A DNA stretch of 64,000 nt, from assembly GCF_000758325.1 (NCBI RefSeq), contig NZ_CP009459.1:1674001-1738000 (forward strand). The letters run 5' to 3'. Source of the DNA: Cedecea neteri (GTDB lineage: Bacteria > Pseudomonadota > Gammaproteobacteria > Enterobacterales > Enterobacteriaceae). The position numbers and the translations under genes were made by a program. This document shows, one piece after another, positions 46,392 to 55,045 of this stretch (the first letter of the stretch is position 1; each line of letters opens with the position of its first letter). The notes under the pieces are model-generated. The model was not told where the DNA came from and ran no database searches. It saw only the letters and a program-made list of their open reading frames with translations.

Positions 46392-46833
46392 TCTGCAGAA
46401 GGTTGATGCTTGGCTGGAGGCTTTACTGGCGAATCTTGAGCCTGCGGCCAGAAAGAAAATGATGCGGGAACTGGCGCAGCAGCTGCGTCGGACACAGCAG
46501 AATAATATCAGACTGCAGCGCAACCCGGATGGAAGTGCGTATGAATCCAGAAAGGTGACAGCCCGGAGCAAGAAAGGCCGCATTAAACGGCAGATGTTTT
46601 CAAAACTTCGCACTGCCAGATTTTTGCGCGTCTCTTCGTCTGTTAACTCTGCGAGTGTCGCGTTTGTTGGGCAGGTACAGCGCATTGCCAGGGTCCACCA
46701 CTACGGCTTACGGGACAAAGTGAGTAAGCGGGGGCCAAAAGTGCGTTATGCAGAGCGCCGGTTGCTGGGCGTTAATGACGAAGTTGAAGAACTCACCCGT
46801 GACATTCTACTGAGCTGGCTTGTTGAGTCGTGA
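46384..46833 (+). CDS. S: Tail completion protein gpS
   Basis: 149 aa, GTG start overlapping R by 8 bp. P2 gpS/virion morphogenesis family (FVGQVQRIARVHHYGLRDKV). Its last 27 bp overlap the convergent DUF2971 gene. Confidence 0.93.
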   Translation: MDDLQKVDAWLEALLANLEPAARKKMMRELAQQLRRTQQNNIRLQRNPDGSAYESRKVTARSKKGRIKRQMFSKLRTARFLRVSSSVNSASVAFVGQVQRIARVHHYGLRDKVSKRGPKVRYAERRLLGVNDEVEELTRDILLSWLVES

Positions 46834-47616
46834 TTCTAGTGCGATACACTGCTCGATAGCCTCATCGATTGTGATTTTATTGAACGTCCATTCAGAATTA
46901 TCAAATCTACAAACAAATATTTTGCATTCAGGAAGGTGTTCTTTGAATTCTGCTTTGGTTTTGATTAGGTAGCTTTTATTAAAAGAATTTCTGATTCCAA
47001 TATATGCTTCTTTAAAGCTTGAATTTTTTACCGGTTGTATTTCGCCAGAAATTCGCCAAACATTTCTAACAACTCTAACCTCCTCTTCATAAGACCAGTA
47101 TCCAGGCTTGTAAAGAAATGTTCTTTGAAGAACCTCAAGCAAACCAGGAGTAAAAGTGAACTGTAATCCTTGAAAAAATATATGGCTTTCGGAGTTATCG
47201 AAAGATGCCTTGGGCTTTGTCGACGTGTAAATAACACTTCCATATTTAGCTGGGATTACATTAGCGCCAATGTCATTTAACCCTGCTTCATTGATGTCAA
47301 TGCCGAAAACAATACCTGCATGAGAACAGTTTCCGTGGTCAAGTGGAATGCCATAACCACCTTCTACTTTTTCACCCTTACTATAATGCGCCCACATTAG
47401 TGGGTTTAGAGGATTTCTTGTGAGAGATAAAATTCCATAAGACTGAGACGCTACGATGTATTTTATCGTTTGATCGTCATGTTCAAGAGCTGAATCAGAA
47501 TGCAAGCTGGTAAGCTCAAATGGGTCATTGAGTGAGGAGGCTTTTGAAAATTTCAATGTTGAATTTTTTATGATTGTATCTGCGGTGCTTAAATCAACGT
47601 ATTTATATAAAAGCAT
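46807..47616 (-). CDS. DUF2971-like cargo protein
   Basis: 269 aa. The family pattern is clear: LYKYVDL at 3-9, ASSLNDPFEL near 27-36, SLTRNPLNPLMWAHYSKG near 79-96, GYGIPLD then GIVFGID. It is AT-rich and opposite to the tail operon, ending inside S. P2 carries the non-essential orf30 in this S-V gap. No biochemical role is established that I can name. An accessory, possibly anti-phage role is inference from location. Confidence 0.8.
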   Translation of the reverse strand: MLLYKYVDLSTADTIIKNSTLKFSKASSLNDPFELTSLHSDSALEHDDQTIKYIVASQSYGILSLTRNPLNPLMWAHYSKGEKVEGGYGIPLDHGNCSHAGIVFGIDINEAGLNDIGANVIPAKYGSVIYTSTKPKASFDNSESHIFFQGLQFTFTPGLLEVLQRTFLYKPGYWSYEEEVRVVRNVWRISGEIQPVKNSSFKEAYIGIRNSFNKSYLIKTKAEFKEHLPECKIFVCRFDNSEWTFNKITIDEAIEQCIALESRLNKPAQ

Positions 47617-47682
47617 TATTGACCTGTTCCAAAAATGACAATGTTTTTAGGGATTCCTCAGGTCAGGATATTACTGCTTCAT

Positions 47683-47700
47683 TGTGGGATGCGCCATACA
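47683..47700 (+). promoter_or_regulatory. Ogr-type late activator site before V
   Basis: TGT, 12 bases, ACA, 46 bp before the V start. Fits the P2 late promoter PV. Confidence 0.75.
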
Positions 47701-47746
47701 AAGCCGATTCGTTTTGTGAATGCTTAGAGTCATGCACTCTCACCTA

Positions 47747-48382
47747 ATGAACGCACAACTTACAGAAATCATGCGCCTTATCACCAACCTGATCCGCACC
47801 GGCACTGTGACCGAGGTGGATCGGGCTAACTGGCTATGCCGGGTGAAAGTGGGCGAGCTTGAAACCAACTGGATTAACTGGCTGACGCTGCGTGCCGGTG
47901 GCGCCCGTACATGGTGGTGCCCGTCGCCCGGCGAGCAGGTTGTGGTGCTCAGCATGGGCGGCAATCTGGAGACGGCTTTTGTGCTGCCCGCCATCTACTC
48001 GAGTCAGTTTGCGCCGCCGTCGGATTCTGTGGCCGGTTGCGTGACGGAGTACCCGGACGGGGGCTGGTTTGAGTATGAGCCTGCCAGCGGGCGGTGGTAT
48101 GTCCGGGGCATCAAATCCATGGTGATCGAAGCGTCGGAAAACGTCACTTACAAAACGCCGAAGTTTATCGTCGAGGCAAGCGAAACCCTGATTAACAGCG
48201 ATGTGGTTATTAAAGGCGGGGTCAGTGTTGAGACGAGTCAGGCCCGCATTAACGGTGATGTGGTGGTTAATGGGGGCGTCACACAGGGCGGAGGCAGCAT
48301 GAGTTCTAACGGCGTGATCGTCGATAAGCACGCGCATTCTGGCGTGAAATCCGGCGGCGATATATCCGGAGGGCCGCAATGA
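47747..48382 (+). CDS. V: Baseplate spike protein gpV
   Basis: 211 aa from the ATG at 47747, the exact length of P2 gpV; ATGs further upstream are not supported by homology. OB domain (RTWWCPSPGEQVVVLSMGGN), then a beta-helix spike and a C-terminal HAHSG metal site. Pierces the outer membrane. Confidence 0.95.
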   Translation: MNAQLTEIMRLITNLIRTGTVTEVDRANWLCRVKVGELETNWINWLTLRAGGARTWWCPSPGEQVVVLSMGGNLETAFVLPAIYSSQFAPPSDSVAGCVTEYPDGGWFEYEPASGRWYVRGIKSMVIEASENVTYKTPKFIVEASETLINSDVVIKGGVSVETSQARINGDVVVNGGVTQGGGSMSSNGVIVDKHAHSGVKSGGDISGGPQ

Positions 48383-48738
48383 CACTTTATCTGGGGATGA
48401 GTCAGAAAACGGGGCGAGTGATCACGGATATAGAGCATTTGCGCCAGTCCGTACGCGATATTTTGATGACTCCGCAAGGTAGCAGGATAGCCCGCCGTGA
48501 ATATGGTTCGCTGCTATTTGCCCTTATCGATCAGCCACAAAACCCAACGCTGCGGTTGCAGGTGATGGCTGCAATTTATACTGCATTGAGCCGTTGGGAG
48601 CCTCGTCTGGCACTGGATTCAATCGTGATTAACAGCAGCTTTGATGGCGCAATGGATGTCGATCTGACAGGACGGCGGACTGATGGTGCGCCAGTTTCAT
48701 TCACCGTTTCGACAGGGGGCGAAAATGGCAGCCATTGA
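48379..48738 (+). CDS. W: Baseplate assembly protein gpW
   Basis: 119 aa, gp25-like (QSVRDILMTPQGSRIARREY). 4-bp overlap with V. Confidence 0.95.
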   Translation: MTLYLGMSQKTGRVITDIEHLRQSVRDILMTPQGSRIARREYGSLLFALIDQPQNPTLRLQVMAAIYTALSRWEPRLALDSIVINSSFDGAMDVDLTGRRTDGAPVSFTVSTGGENGSH

Positions 48739-49633
48739 TCTTTCGCAATTGCCTCCGCCACAAATAGTTGATGAGCCGGATTTTGAAACGCTACTGGCTA
48801 TGCGTAAAGCCGCGTTTATTGCGCTTTATCCCGCGGATGAGCGAGAAGCTGTCCGGCGCACGCTCTCACTGGAATCAGAGCCTGTAACAAAGTTACTGCA
48901 GGAAAGCTCTTATCGTGAGTTGCTGCTACGTCAAAGAATTAATGAGGCAGCAAAGGCTGTGATGGTTGCTTATGCCAGCGGGAACGACCTTGAGCAGCTC
49001 GCAGCAAATTACAATGTGAACAGGCAGATCGTCAGTCCTGCTGATACTGATGCGGTTCCGCCGGTCGCGGCAGTCATGGAAGCCGATGAGGCTCTACGGC
49101 GAAGAACGCAATCAGCGTTTGAGGGGCTGTCCGTTGCTGGCCCGACAGCGGCATATAAGTTTCACGCAGTCAGTGCCGATGGCCGTGTTGCTGATGCCAG
49201 TGCGATTAGCCCGGCGCCTGCCGAAGTTGTGCTGACCGTCCTCAGTACGCAGGGGGATGGGACTGCAGCGCCTGATTTGCTTGCCGTGGTTGAAAGGGCA
49301 TTGAATAGCGAGAATGTCAGGCCGGTTGCAGATCGCGTCACTGTAAGAAGTGCGCAGATTGTACCCTACAGTGTTGATGCAACGATTTATTTTTATCCAG
49401 GGCCGGAAGCGGAACCCATTATTGCTGCAGCAAAAGCAAGCTTGCAGAAATACATTGCCAGCCAGGGGCGACTGGGCCGCGATATCCGACGCAGCGCCAT
49501 CTATGCTGCATTGCATGTTGAGGGCGTTCAGCGCGTGGAGTTGACGGCACCGGCGGCGGATGTGGTGCTGGACTTAACCCAGGCTGCATCCTGCACTGAA
49601 TGGAGCGTAGCAAACGGGGGGACTGATGAGTAA
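48725..49633 (+). CDS. J: Baseplate assembly protein gpJ
   Basis: 302 aa from the ATG at 48725, the P2 gpJ length. MAAIDLSQLPPPQIVDEPDF is the typical start. Overlaps W by 14 bp; an upstream frame from 48683 is rejected. Confidence 0.96.
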   Translation: MAAIDLSQLPPPQIVDEPDFETLLAMRKAAFIALYPADEREAVRRTLSLESEPVTKLLQESSYRELLLRQRINEAAKAVMVAYASGNDLEQLAANYNVNRQIVSPADTDAVPPVAAVMEADEALRRRTQSAFEGLSVAGPTAAYKFHAVSADGRVADASAISPAPAEVVLTVLSTQGDGTAAPDLLAVVERALNSENVRPVADRVTVRSAQIVPYSVDATIYFYPGPEAEPIIAAAKASLQKYIASQGRLGRDIRRSAIYAALHVEGVQRVELTAPAADVVLDLTQAASCTEWSVANGGTDE

Positions 49634-50168
49634 TAGCCTGTTGCCGCCGGGTTCATCGCCTCTTGAGCGCAAACTGGCGCAAGCCTGCAGCGGTATATCT
49701 GATCTGCGTGTGCCATTACGTGATTTGTGGAACCCGACAACTTGTCCTGCAAAATTTCTGCCTTATCTTGCCTGGGCATTTTCTGTTGATCGATGGGACG
49801 AACGCTGGCCGGAGGAAACGAAACGCGAAGTGGTGCGCAGTGCATGGTTTGTCCATAGCCACAAAGGCACGCGGGGGGTCATTCGTCGCGCTGTAGAGCC
49901 GTTGGGCTATGTGATTAATTTTCAGGAATGGTGGGAGGCCAATGATCCGCCAGGCACCTTTCGCCTGAATATTGGCGTGCTCGAAAGTGGTGTAACAGAA
50001 GAAATGTATCACGAAATGGAACGGCTAATTGCCGATGCCAAACCCGCCAGCAGGCATCTGATCGGACTCAATATTGTTCAGGATATTCCGGGCTACCTGT
50101 ATGCCGGTGGCGTGGTGCATGACGGTGAAATTTATACGGTATATCCAGATATGGAGTTGTTACGATGA
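49626..50168 (+). CDS. I: Tail protein gpI
   Basis: 180 aa, P2 gpI family (FLPYLAWAFSVDRWDERWPE). Connects baseplate and fibre. Overlaps J and H. Confidence 0.95.
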   Translation: MSNSLLPPGSSPLERKLAQACSGISDLRVPLRDLWNPTTCPAKFLPYLAWAFSVDRWDERWPEETKREVVRSAWFVHSHKGTRGVIRRAVEPLGYVINFQEWWEANDPPGTFRLNIGVLESGVTEEMYHEMERLIADAKPASRHLIGLNIVQDIPGYLYAGGVVHDGEIYTVYPDMELLR

Positions 50169-52120
50169 GCCAGAAATTTAAAACCCTGATCACTGCTGCA
50201 GGGATAATTAAGCTGGCAGCAGCTCTGCCACCGGGCGGTAAAAAAGTTGTGTTTACGACAATGGCTGTGGGTGATGGCGGCGGGCAACTTCCCGTACCTA
50301 ATCCGAATCAGACGGCCCTTGTGCGGGAGGTTTGGCGGGCTGCGATTAACTCCATTACACAACATCCCAAATATCCCAACTGTATAGTGGCTGAGCTGAT
50401 TGTGCCTGCTGAAGCAGGCGGATTCTGGATGCGAGAATTGGGTTTATTCGACGACGCAGGAGTGTTAATTGCTGTAGCCAATATGGCTGAAAGCTATAAG
50501 CCTGAACTTGCCGAAGGGTCTGGCCGTCAGCAGGTTGTGCGAATGGTTGTCGCGCTCAGTAATGTTGATGCTGTTGATTTGAGCATAGATAACTCGGCAG
50601 TGCTCGCAACAAAAGAGTACGTTGACGACGCACTCGACAAACACGCTAAATCACGCAATCACCCCGACGCAACACTGAACGAAAAAGGGTTTGTGCAACT
50701 GAGCAGTGCCACCAACAGCGACAGCGAGACGCTTGCCGCCACGCCTAAGGCGGTGAAGGTTGCCGTAGATGCGGGGAATGCTGCGAACCAGAACGCCGAG
50801 AAACGACTGCTCAGAGACAGTAATCTGGCCGATGTGCCGGATAAAGTTACTGCCCGCAAAAACATGGGGCTGGGAACGGCGGCACAATACGACGCGACCG
50901 CGTTTTTAAACGTCTGGAATAATCTGTGGGATTTGCCGGATAAAAATGCCGCCCGTTTAAATCTCGGCCTGGGGTCGGCGGCTGTCCGTCCCGCTACGGA
51001 TTTTTTATCCACGAGCAGCAATCTGGGTGACGTGCCGAATAAAGCCGCCGCGTTGGAAAATCTCGGTGGTGTGCCGCGAACGCGAAAAGTAAACGGTCAT
51101 TCCCTGGACAGTGATATGAGCGTTACTGCACAGGATATTTTTGAAGGCCAGGCGGCTTACATCCCTGCAGCCGCTAATTTGAATAGTTACCTAACGCCGG
51201 GATTGTATTATCAGCCTGCTAACATCAACGCCATTTCGGGGGCAAATTATCCCGAACCGAACGCAGGTTCACTGGAAATCTATAAAAGTGCCGGTGTCAC
51301 TCAGATTTACCGTGTATATGCCGGTTCCCGTTCTTACATCCGCTCCTTTTACGACAAGGCGTGGTCTGTATGGGTTATGCAATACGACAAAGAAAACAGA
51401 CCGACAGCGCAGGAAACTGGCGCTGTACCGGCTGCCGGGGGGAACGTCGGTTATCTTGATAACTCATTGCATTATGCGATAAAGCTGGGTACATGGGAGG
51501 GGGCGGGCTCTTTTGCCGGGCAGCTCAAACATTCAGAGGCGCCGTTTGCAATACCGCTATTTCATGCGGTCGGAAATGTTTATCTGCCGATGATTAAAGG
51601 TGTCGTGCAGACGAAAGACCTTGGTTATCAACTTGCTGCCAGCCTCGGAATTGCTACAAGCGGAAAAGCTGAGTTTCCGCAAATCCTGATCCACGGAATC
51701 ACTGATGCTGGAACAGGGGCGGCATGGACATTCAATCCGAATGACGGAGCATTCTATAGCCCCGGCAATATTGGTTCAGGTGGCAGCATTAGTTCAGGTG
51801 GCAACGTTGTATCAACATTAGGGGTGTTTGAATCGGGGGGTAATGTGCGTGTTTACTCGTCGAATAATCCGCCACCGCAGCAAGACCTTTCGCAGTTCCC
51901 GAGCTATCAGTGGGTGCAGAATTACGCCATCCAGGATATCCGACTGGCGGGCGTTGAATATCAAGACGCCGGTGCAAATACAGGGCAACGTGTTGCACCT
52001 CCGGGCGCGGTGTTTGTTGGGTCGCAAGTGAATGGCAACTGGGATAATAACGAAGGTTTTTATATTACGTACATTCAAAAAATGATTACTGGCGCTTGGT
52101 ATACAATCGGGAGGGTTTAA
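50165..52120 (+). CDS. H: Tail fibre protein gpH
   Basis: 651 aa (P2 H 669). The N-terminal baseplate-binding domain is P2-like (KTLITAAGIIKLAAALPPGG). The shaft has a DKHAKSRNHPDATLNEKGFV repeat near 158 and three NL-x-D-x-P-DK/NK-x-A-R-x-NLG-type repeats near 217-320. The C-terminal receptor-binding part (GGSISSGGNVVSTLGVFESG) differs from P2 and should set host range. Confidence 0.92.
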   Translation: MSQKFKTLITAAGIIKLAAALPPGGKKVVFTTMAVGDGGGQLPVPNPNQTALVREVWRAAINSITQHPKYPNCIVAELIVPAEAGGFWMRELGLFDDAGVLIAVANMAESYKPELAEGSGRQQVVRMVVALSNVDAVDLSIDNSAVLATKEYVDDALDKHAKSRNHPDATLNEKGFVQLSSATNSDSETLAATPKAVKVAVDAGNAANQNAEKRLLRDSNLADVPDKVTARKNMGLGTAAQYDATAFLNVWNNLWDLPDKNAARLNLGLGSAAVRPATDFLSTSSNLGDVPNKAAALENLGGVPRTRKVNGHSLDSDMSVTAQDIFEGQAAYIPAAANLNSYLTPGLYYQPANINAISGANYPEPNAGSLEIYKSAGVTQIYRVYAGSRSYIRSFYDKAWSVWVMQYDKENRPTAQETGAVPAAGGNVGYLDNSLHYAIKLGTWEGAGSFAGQLKHSEAPFAIPLFHAVGNVYLPMIKGVVQTKDLGYQLAASLGIATSGKAEFPQILIHGITDAGTGAAWTFNPNDGAFYSPGNIGSGGSISSGGNVVSTLGVFESGGNVRVYSSNNPPPQQDLSQFPSYQWVQNYAIQDIRLAGVEYQDAGANTGQRVAPPGAVFVGSQVNGNWDNNEGFYITYIQKMITGAWYTIGRV

Positions 52121-52122
52121 TT

Positions 52123-52692
52123 ATGGCTTTACAAAATATTAGAAATTTTAAATTAGCGAATCCGGCGACGCCTGAGCAATTGCATTTGAAAAATAAACTC
52201 GGCGTGATGTTTTTGAAATCAGACGACGGCCTGGACTGGTACGAGTGTCAAAAGCTGTTTCAGAGTGACACGATTAAATTGTGTTATGACGAAAAAAACA
52301 TTATTCGCAGCATCAGCAGTGCTGACAGCGGGCATGATGTCTCGGGTTTATGGCCGGTGGGTTATAGCGTTGCTGAAGTCAAAAACACGACGGCAAACAG
52401 GCGCGCTGATATCCATGGGGGGTGGCTCTATATGGACGGCGAAATTGTCAGGCGTGAAGCGACACTGGAAGAGTTGATTGCCTCAGCAGAGGCCGAAAAA
52501 CAAAGTCGCATAGCGCAAGCTAATGAATACATTAACAATAAACAATGGCCGGGCAAGGCTGCGATGGGGCGGCTAAAGGACACCGAAAAAGGGCAATATA
52601 ACGAGTGGCTTGATTATCTTGATGCACTGGATGCCGTGGATACATCCTTTGCGCCAGAAATAGACTGGCCGGTAAAACTGGAATCAGCATAA
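52123..52692 (+). CDS. G: Tail fibre assembly protein gpG
   Basis: 189 aa from the ATG at 52123 with a GGGAGGG site. Chaperone of the tail fibre (GWLYMDGEIVRREATLEELI; EWLDYLDALDAVDTS). Paired with the C-terminal part of H. Confidence 0.9.
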   Translation: MALQNIRNFKLANPATPEQLHLKNKLGVMFLKSDDGLDWYECQKLFQSDTIKLCYDEKNIIRSISSADSGHDVSGLWPVGYSVAEVKNTTANRRADIHGGWLYMDGEIVRREATLEELIASAEAEKQSRIAQANEYINNKQWPGKAAMGRLKDTEKGQYNEWLDYLDALDAVDTSFAPEIDWPVKLESA

Positions 52693-52767
52693 CCCGAATT
52701 TACTGCATCCGCCGGACGCGAGTAGCGACCGGCCTTTTGTACCATCGCGGCTGAGCATAATTTCTTT

Positions 52768-52785
52768 TGTACTGACCACGGCACA
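52768..52785 (+). promoter_or_regulatory. Ogr-type late activator site before FI
   Basis: TGT, 12 bases, ACA, 72 bp before FI. Matches the P2 PF arrangement. Confidence 0.75.
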
Positions 52786-52856
52786 ATCACGCTTACGTGC
52801 GAATCACGACCAACATCCTGAACATAAGAGCACCCCTGTAACAGAGAGGCTGAAAA

Positions 52857-54029
52857 ATGGCTCAGGATTATCACCACGGCGTGCGCGTTGTCGAAATCAA
52901 CGAAGGCACCCGCCCCATTACTACGGTAAGTACAGCTATTGTGGGCATGGTATGCACCGGCGATGATGCCGATGCGTCCGTGTTTCCCCTGAATAAACCG
53001 GTATTACTAACTGATGTATTGACTGCTAGTGGCAAAGCGGGAGAGTCCGGCACTCTTGCCCGTTCGTTGCAGGCTATTGCTGATCAGACAAAACCTGTGA
53101 CGGTTGTCGTCCGTGTGGCCCAGGGAAAAACCGAGGAAGAAACAACGTCCAATATTCTTGGCGGCGCAACGCCTGATGGACAAAAAACGGGCATGAAAGC
53201 GTTGCTGTCTGCGCAGGCCCAGCTTGGTGTTAAACCGCGCATTCTTGGCGTTCCGGGACATGACACTAAAACTGTTTCGGCAGGGCTGCTGAGCATCGCT
53301 CAGAGCTTGCGTGGATTCGCTTACCTGTCTGCATACGGTTGCAAAACGATGGAGGAGGCTATCGCGTACCGGGATAACTTCGGGCAGCGTGAAGGGATGC
53401 TAATCTGGCCCGACTTCATCAATTTTGACACTGTGTTGAAAGCGGATGCCACGGCATTTGCCACCGCCCGTGCGTTAGGGTTGCGAGCAAAAATCGACGA
53501 GCAGACGGGCTGGCATAAAAGCCTGTCTAACGTTGCAGTCAACGGTGTTACCGGCCTTTCTGCGGATGTGTTTTGGGATCTACAGGACCCGGCGACGGAT
53601 GCGGGCCTGCTCAACCAGAATGACGTTACCACGCTAGTCAGAAAAGACGGTTTTCGCTTCTGGGGTTCTCGCTGCCTCAGTGATGAACCGCTTTTCGCAT
53701 TCGAAAGCTACACCCGCACAGCGCAGGTTCTGTCTGACACGATGGCCGAAGCGCACATGTGGGCTGTGGATAAGCCTCTGACCCCATCCCTTGCGCGAGA
53801 CATTATCGAAGGTATCCGCGTAAAAATGCGCAGTCTTGTTAGCCAGGGCTATCTCATTGGGGGCCACTGCTGGCTGGATGATGCCGTGAACGACAAAGAC
53901 ACGCTCAAGGCCGGGAAGCTGTCGATTGATTACGACTACACACCAGTGCCACCGCTTGAAAACCTGATGTTGCGCCAGCGCATCACCGATCAATACCTGA
54001 TGGATTTTTCCAGCCAGGTTCGCGCTTAA
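52857..54029 (+). CDS. FI: Tail sheath protein gpFI
   Basis: 390 aa, contractile sheath ([40 protein letters not shown]). P2 FI is 396 aa. Confidence 0.97.
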   Translation: MAQDYHHGVRVVEINEGTRPITTVSTAIVGMVCTGDDADASVFPLNKPVLLTDVLTASGKAGESGTLARSLQAIADQTKPVTVVVRVAQGKTEEETTSNILGGATPDGQKTGMKALLSAQAQLGVKPRILGVPGHDTKTVSAGLLSIAQSLRGFAYLSAYGCKTMEEAIAYRDNFGQREGMLIWPDFINFDTVLKADATAFATARALGLRAKIDEQTGWHKSLSNVAVNGVTGLSADVFWDLQDPATDAGLLNQNDVTTLVRKDGFRFWGSRCLSDEPLFAFESYTRTAQVLSDTMAEAHMWAVDKPLTPSLARDIIEGIRVKMRSLVSQGYLIGGHCWLDDAVNDKDTLKAGKLSIDYDYTPVPPLENLMLRQRITDQYLMDFSSQVRA

Positions 54030-54038
54030 GGGGGCGTC

Positions 54039-54554
54039 ATGGGATTACCACGTAAGTTAAAGCACATGAATATGTTCAATGACGGGAACAACTGGCAGGG
54101 CATCGCGGAGTCACTAACCCTGCCGAAGTATACCCGTAAGTTTGAAAAGTTCAGGGGCGGCGGAATGGCCGGGGCCGTTGATATTGATATGGGCCTGGAC
54201 GATGGCGCACTGGATACAGAGTACACATTAGGCGGCACAGAATCGCTGGTATTCAAGCAGATCGGCAAAACGACAGTTGACGCTATTCAGACCCGTTTTA
54301 CCGGCTCAATTCAGCGAGACGATACCGGTGAGGTTCAGACTGTTGAACTGGTGACACGTGGGCGCATTAAGGAAGTTGATTCCGGTGAATGGAAAACTGG
54401 CGAGAGCAGCACAACGAAAGTGAGCCTGACCAACAGCTACGCCAAGTTAACCATTAACGGTGAAGTGGTGTATGAGGTCGATCTGGTCAACATGATTGAA
54501 ATCGTTGATGGGGTTGATCTTATGGAAGCGCATCGTGCTGCGTTGGGCCTCTGA
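54039..54554 (+). CDS. FII: Tail tube protein gpFII
   Basis: 171 aa (P2 172). MGLPRKLKHMNMFNDGNNWQ is nearly invariant in the family. Confidence 0.97.
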   Translation: MGLPRKLKHMNMFNDGNNWQGIAESLTLPKYTRKFEKFRGGGMAGAVDIDMGLDDGALDTEYTLGGTESLVFKQIGKTTVDAIQTRFTGSIQRDDTGEVQTVELVTRGRIKEVDSGEWKTGESSTTKVSLTNSYAKLTINGEVVYEVDLVNMIEIVDGVDLMEAHRAALGL

Positions 54555-54608
54555 ACCAAATAACAGGCGCGGGAACCCGCGCCATTACTTAATTTTCGGG
54601 AAATAAAA

Positions 54609-54911
54609 ATGACTGCAACCACGACTGAAAAGGCCGTAACCCTTGATACACCTATTAAACGCGGCAAGACAGAGATTAAAGAAGTTGTCCTGCGCAAACC
54701 ATTATCCGGTGCGCTGCGCGGTACTCGTCTGCAGGCGCTGATGGATATGGATGTGTCGGCGATGATGACCGTTATTCCGCGCATTTCCACGCCAGCACTG
54801 ACGCAGCAGGAAATGGCGGAAATGGACCCGGCGGACTTAACCACGCTGTCCGTTGAGGTGGTGACTTTTTTGTTGCCGAAGTCGGTGCTTGCCGGTTTAC
54901 CGACAGCCTGA
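54609..54911 (+). CDS. E: Tail assembly chaperone gpE
   Basis: 100 aa. Carries the slippery T-TTT-TTG at 54866-54872 for the E+E' frameshift product. Acts with T during tail length control. Confidence 0.93.
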   Translation: MTATTTEKAVTLDTPIKRGKTEIKEVVLRKPLSGALRGTRLQALMDMDVSAMMTVIPRISTPALTQQEMAEMDPADLTTLSVEVVTFLLPKSVLAGLPTA

Positions 54912-55045
54912 CGGTTGACGATCTGGTGGCGGACATTGCCACCATCTTTCACTGGCCGCCGTCCGTCACTGATGTTATGCCGCTAACTGAGGTGCTGGAG
55001 TGGCGGTATAAAGCAATTCAGCGAAGCGGGGCCAGCGATGAGTGA
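54609..55045 (+). CDS. E': Frameshift tail chaperone gpE+E'
   Basis: A -1 slip on T-TTT-TTG (54866-54872) extends E to 145 aa, ending at TGA 55043-55045. The extension (DDLVADIATIFHWPPSVTDV, then WRYKAIQRSG) matches P2 E'. It overlaps the start of T. The reading is a single frame change with no edits needed. Confidence 0.9.
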
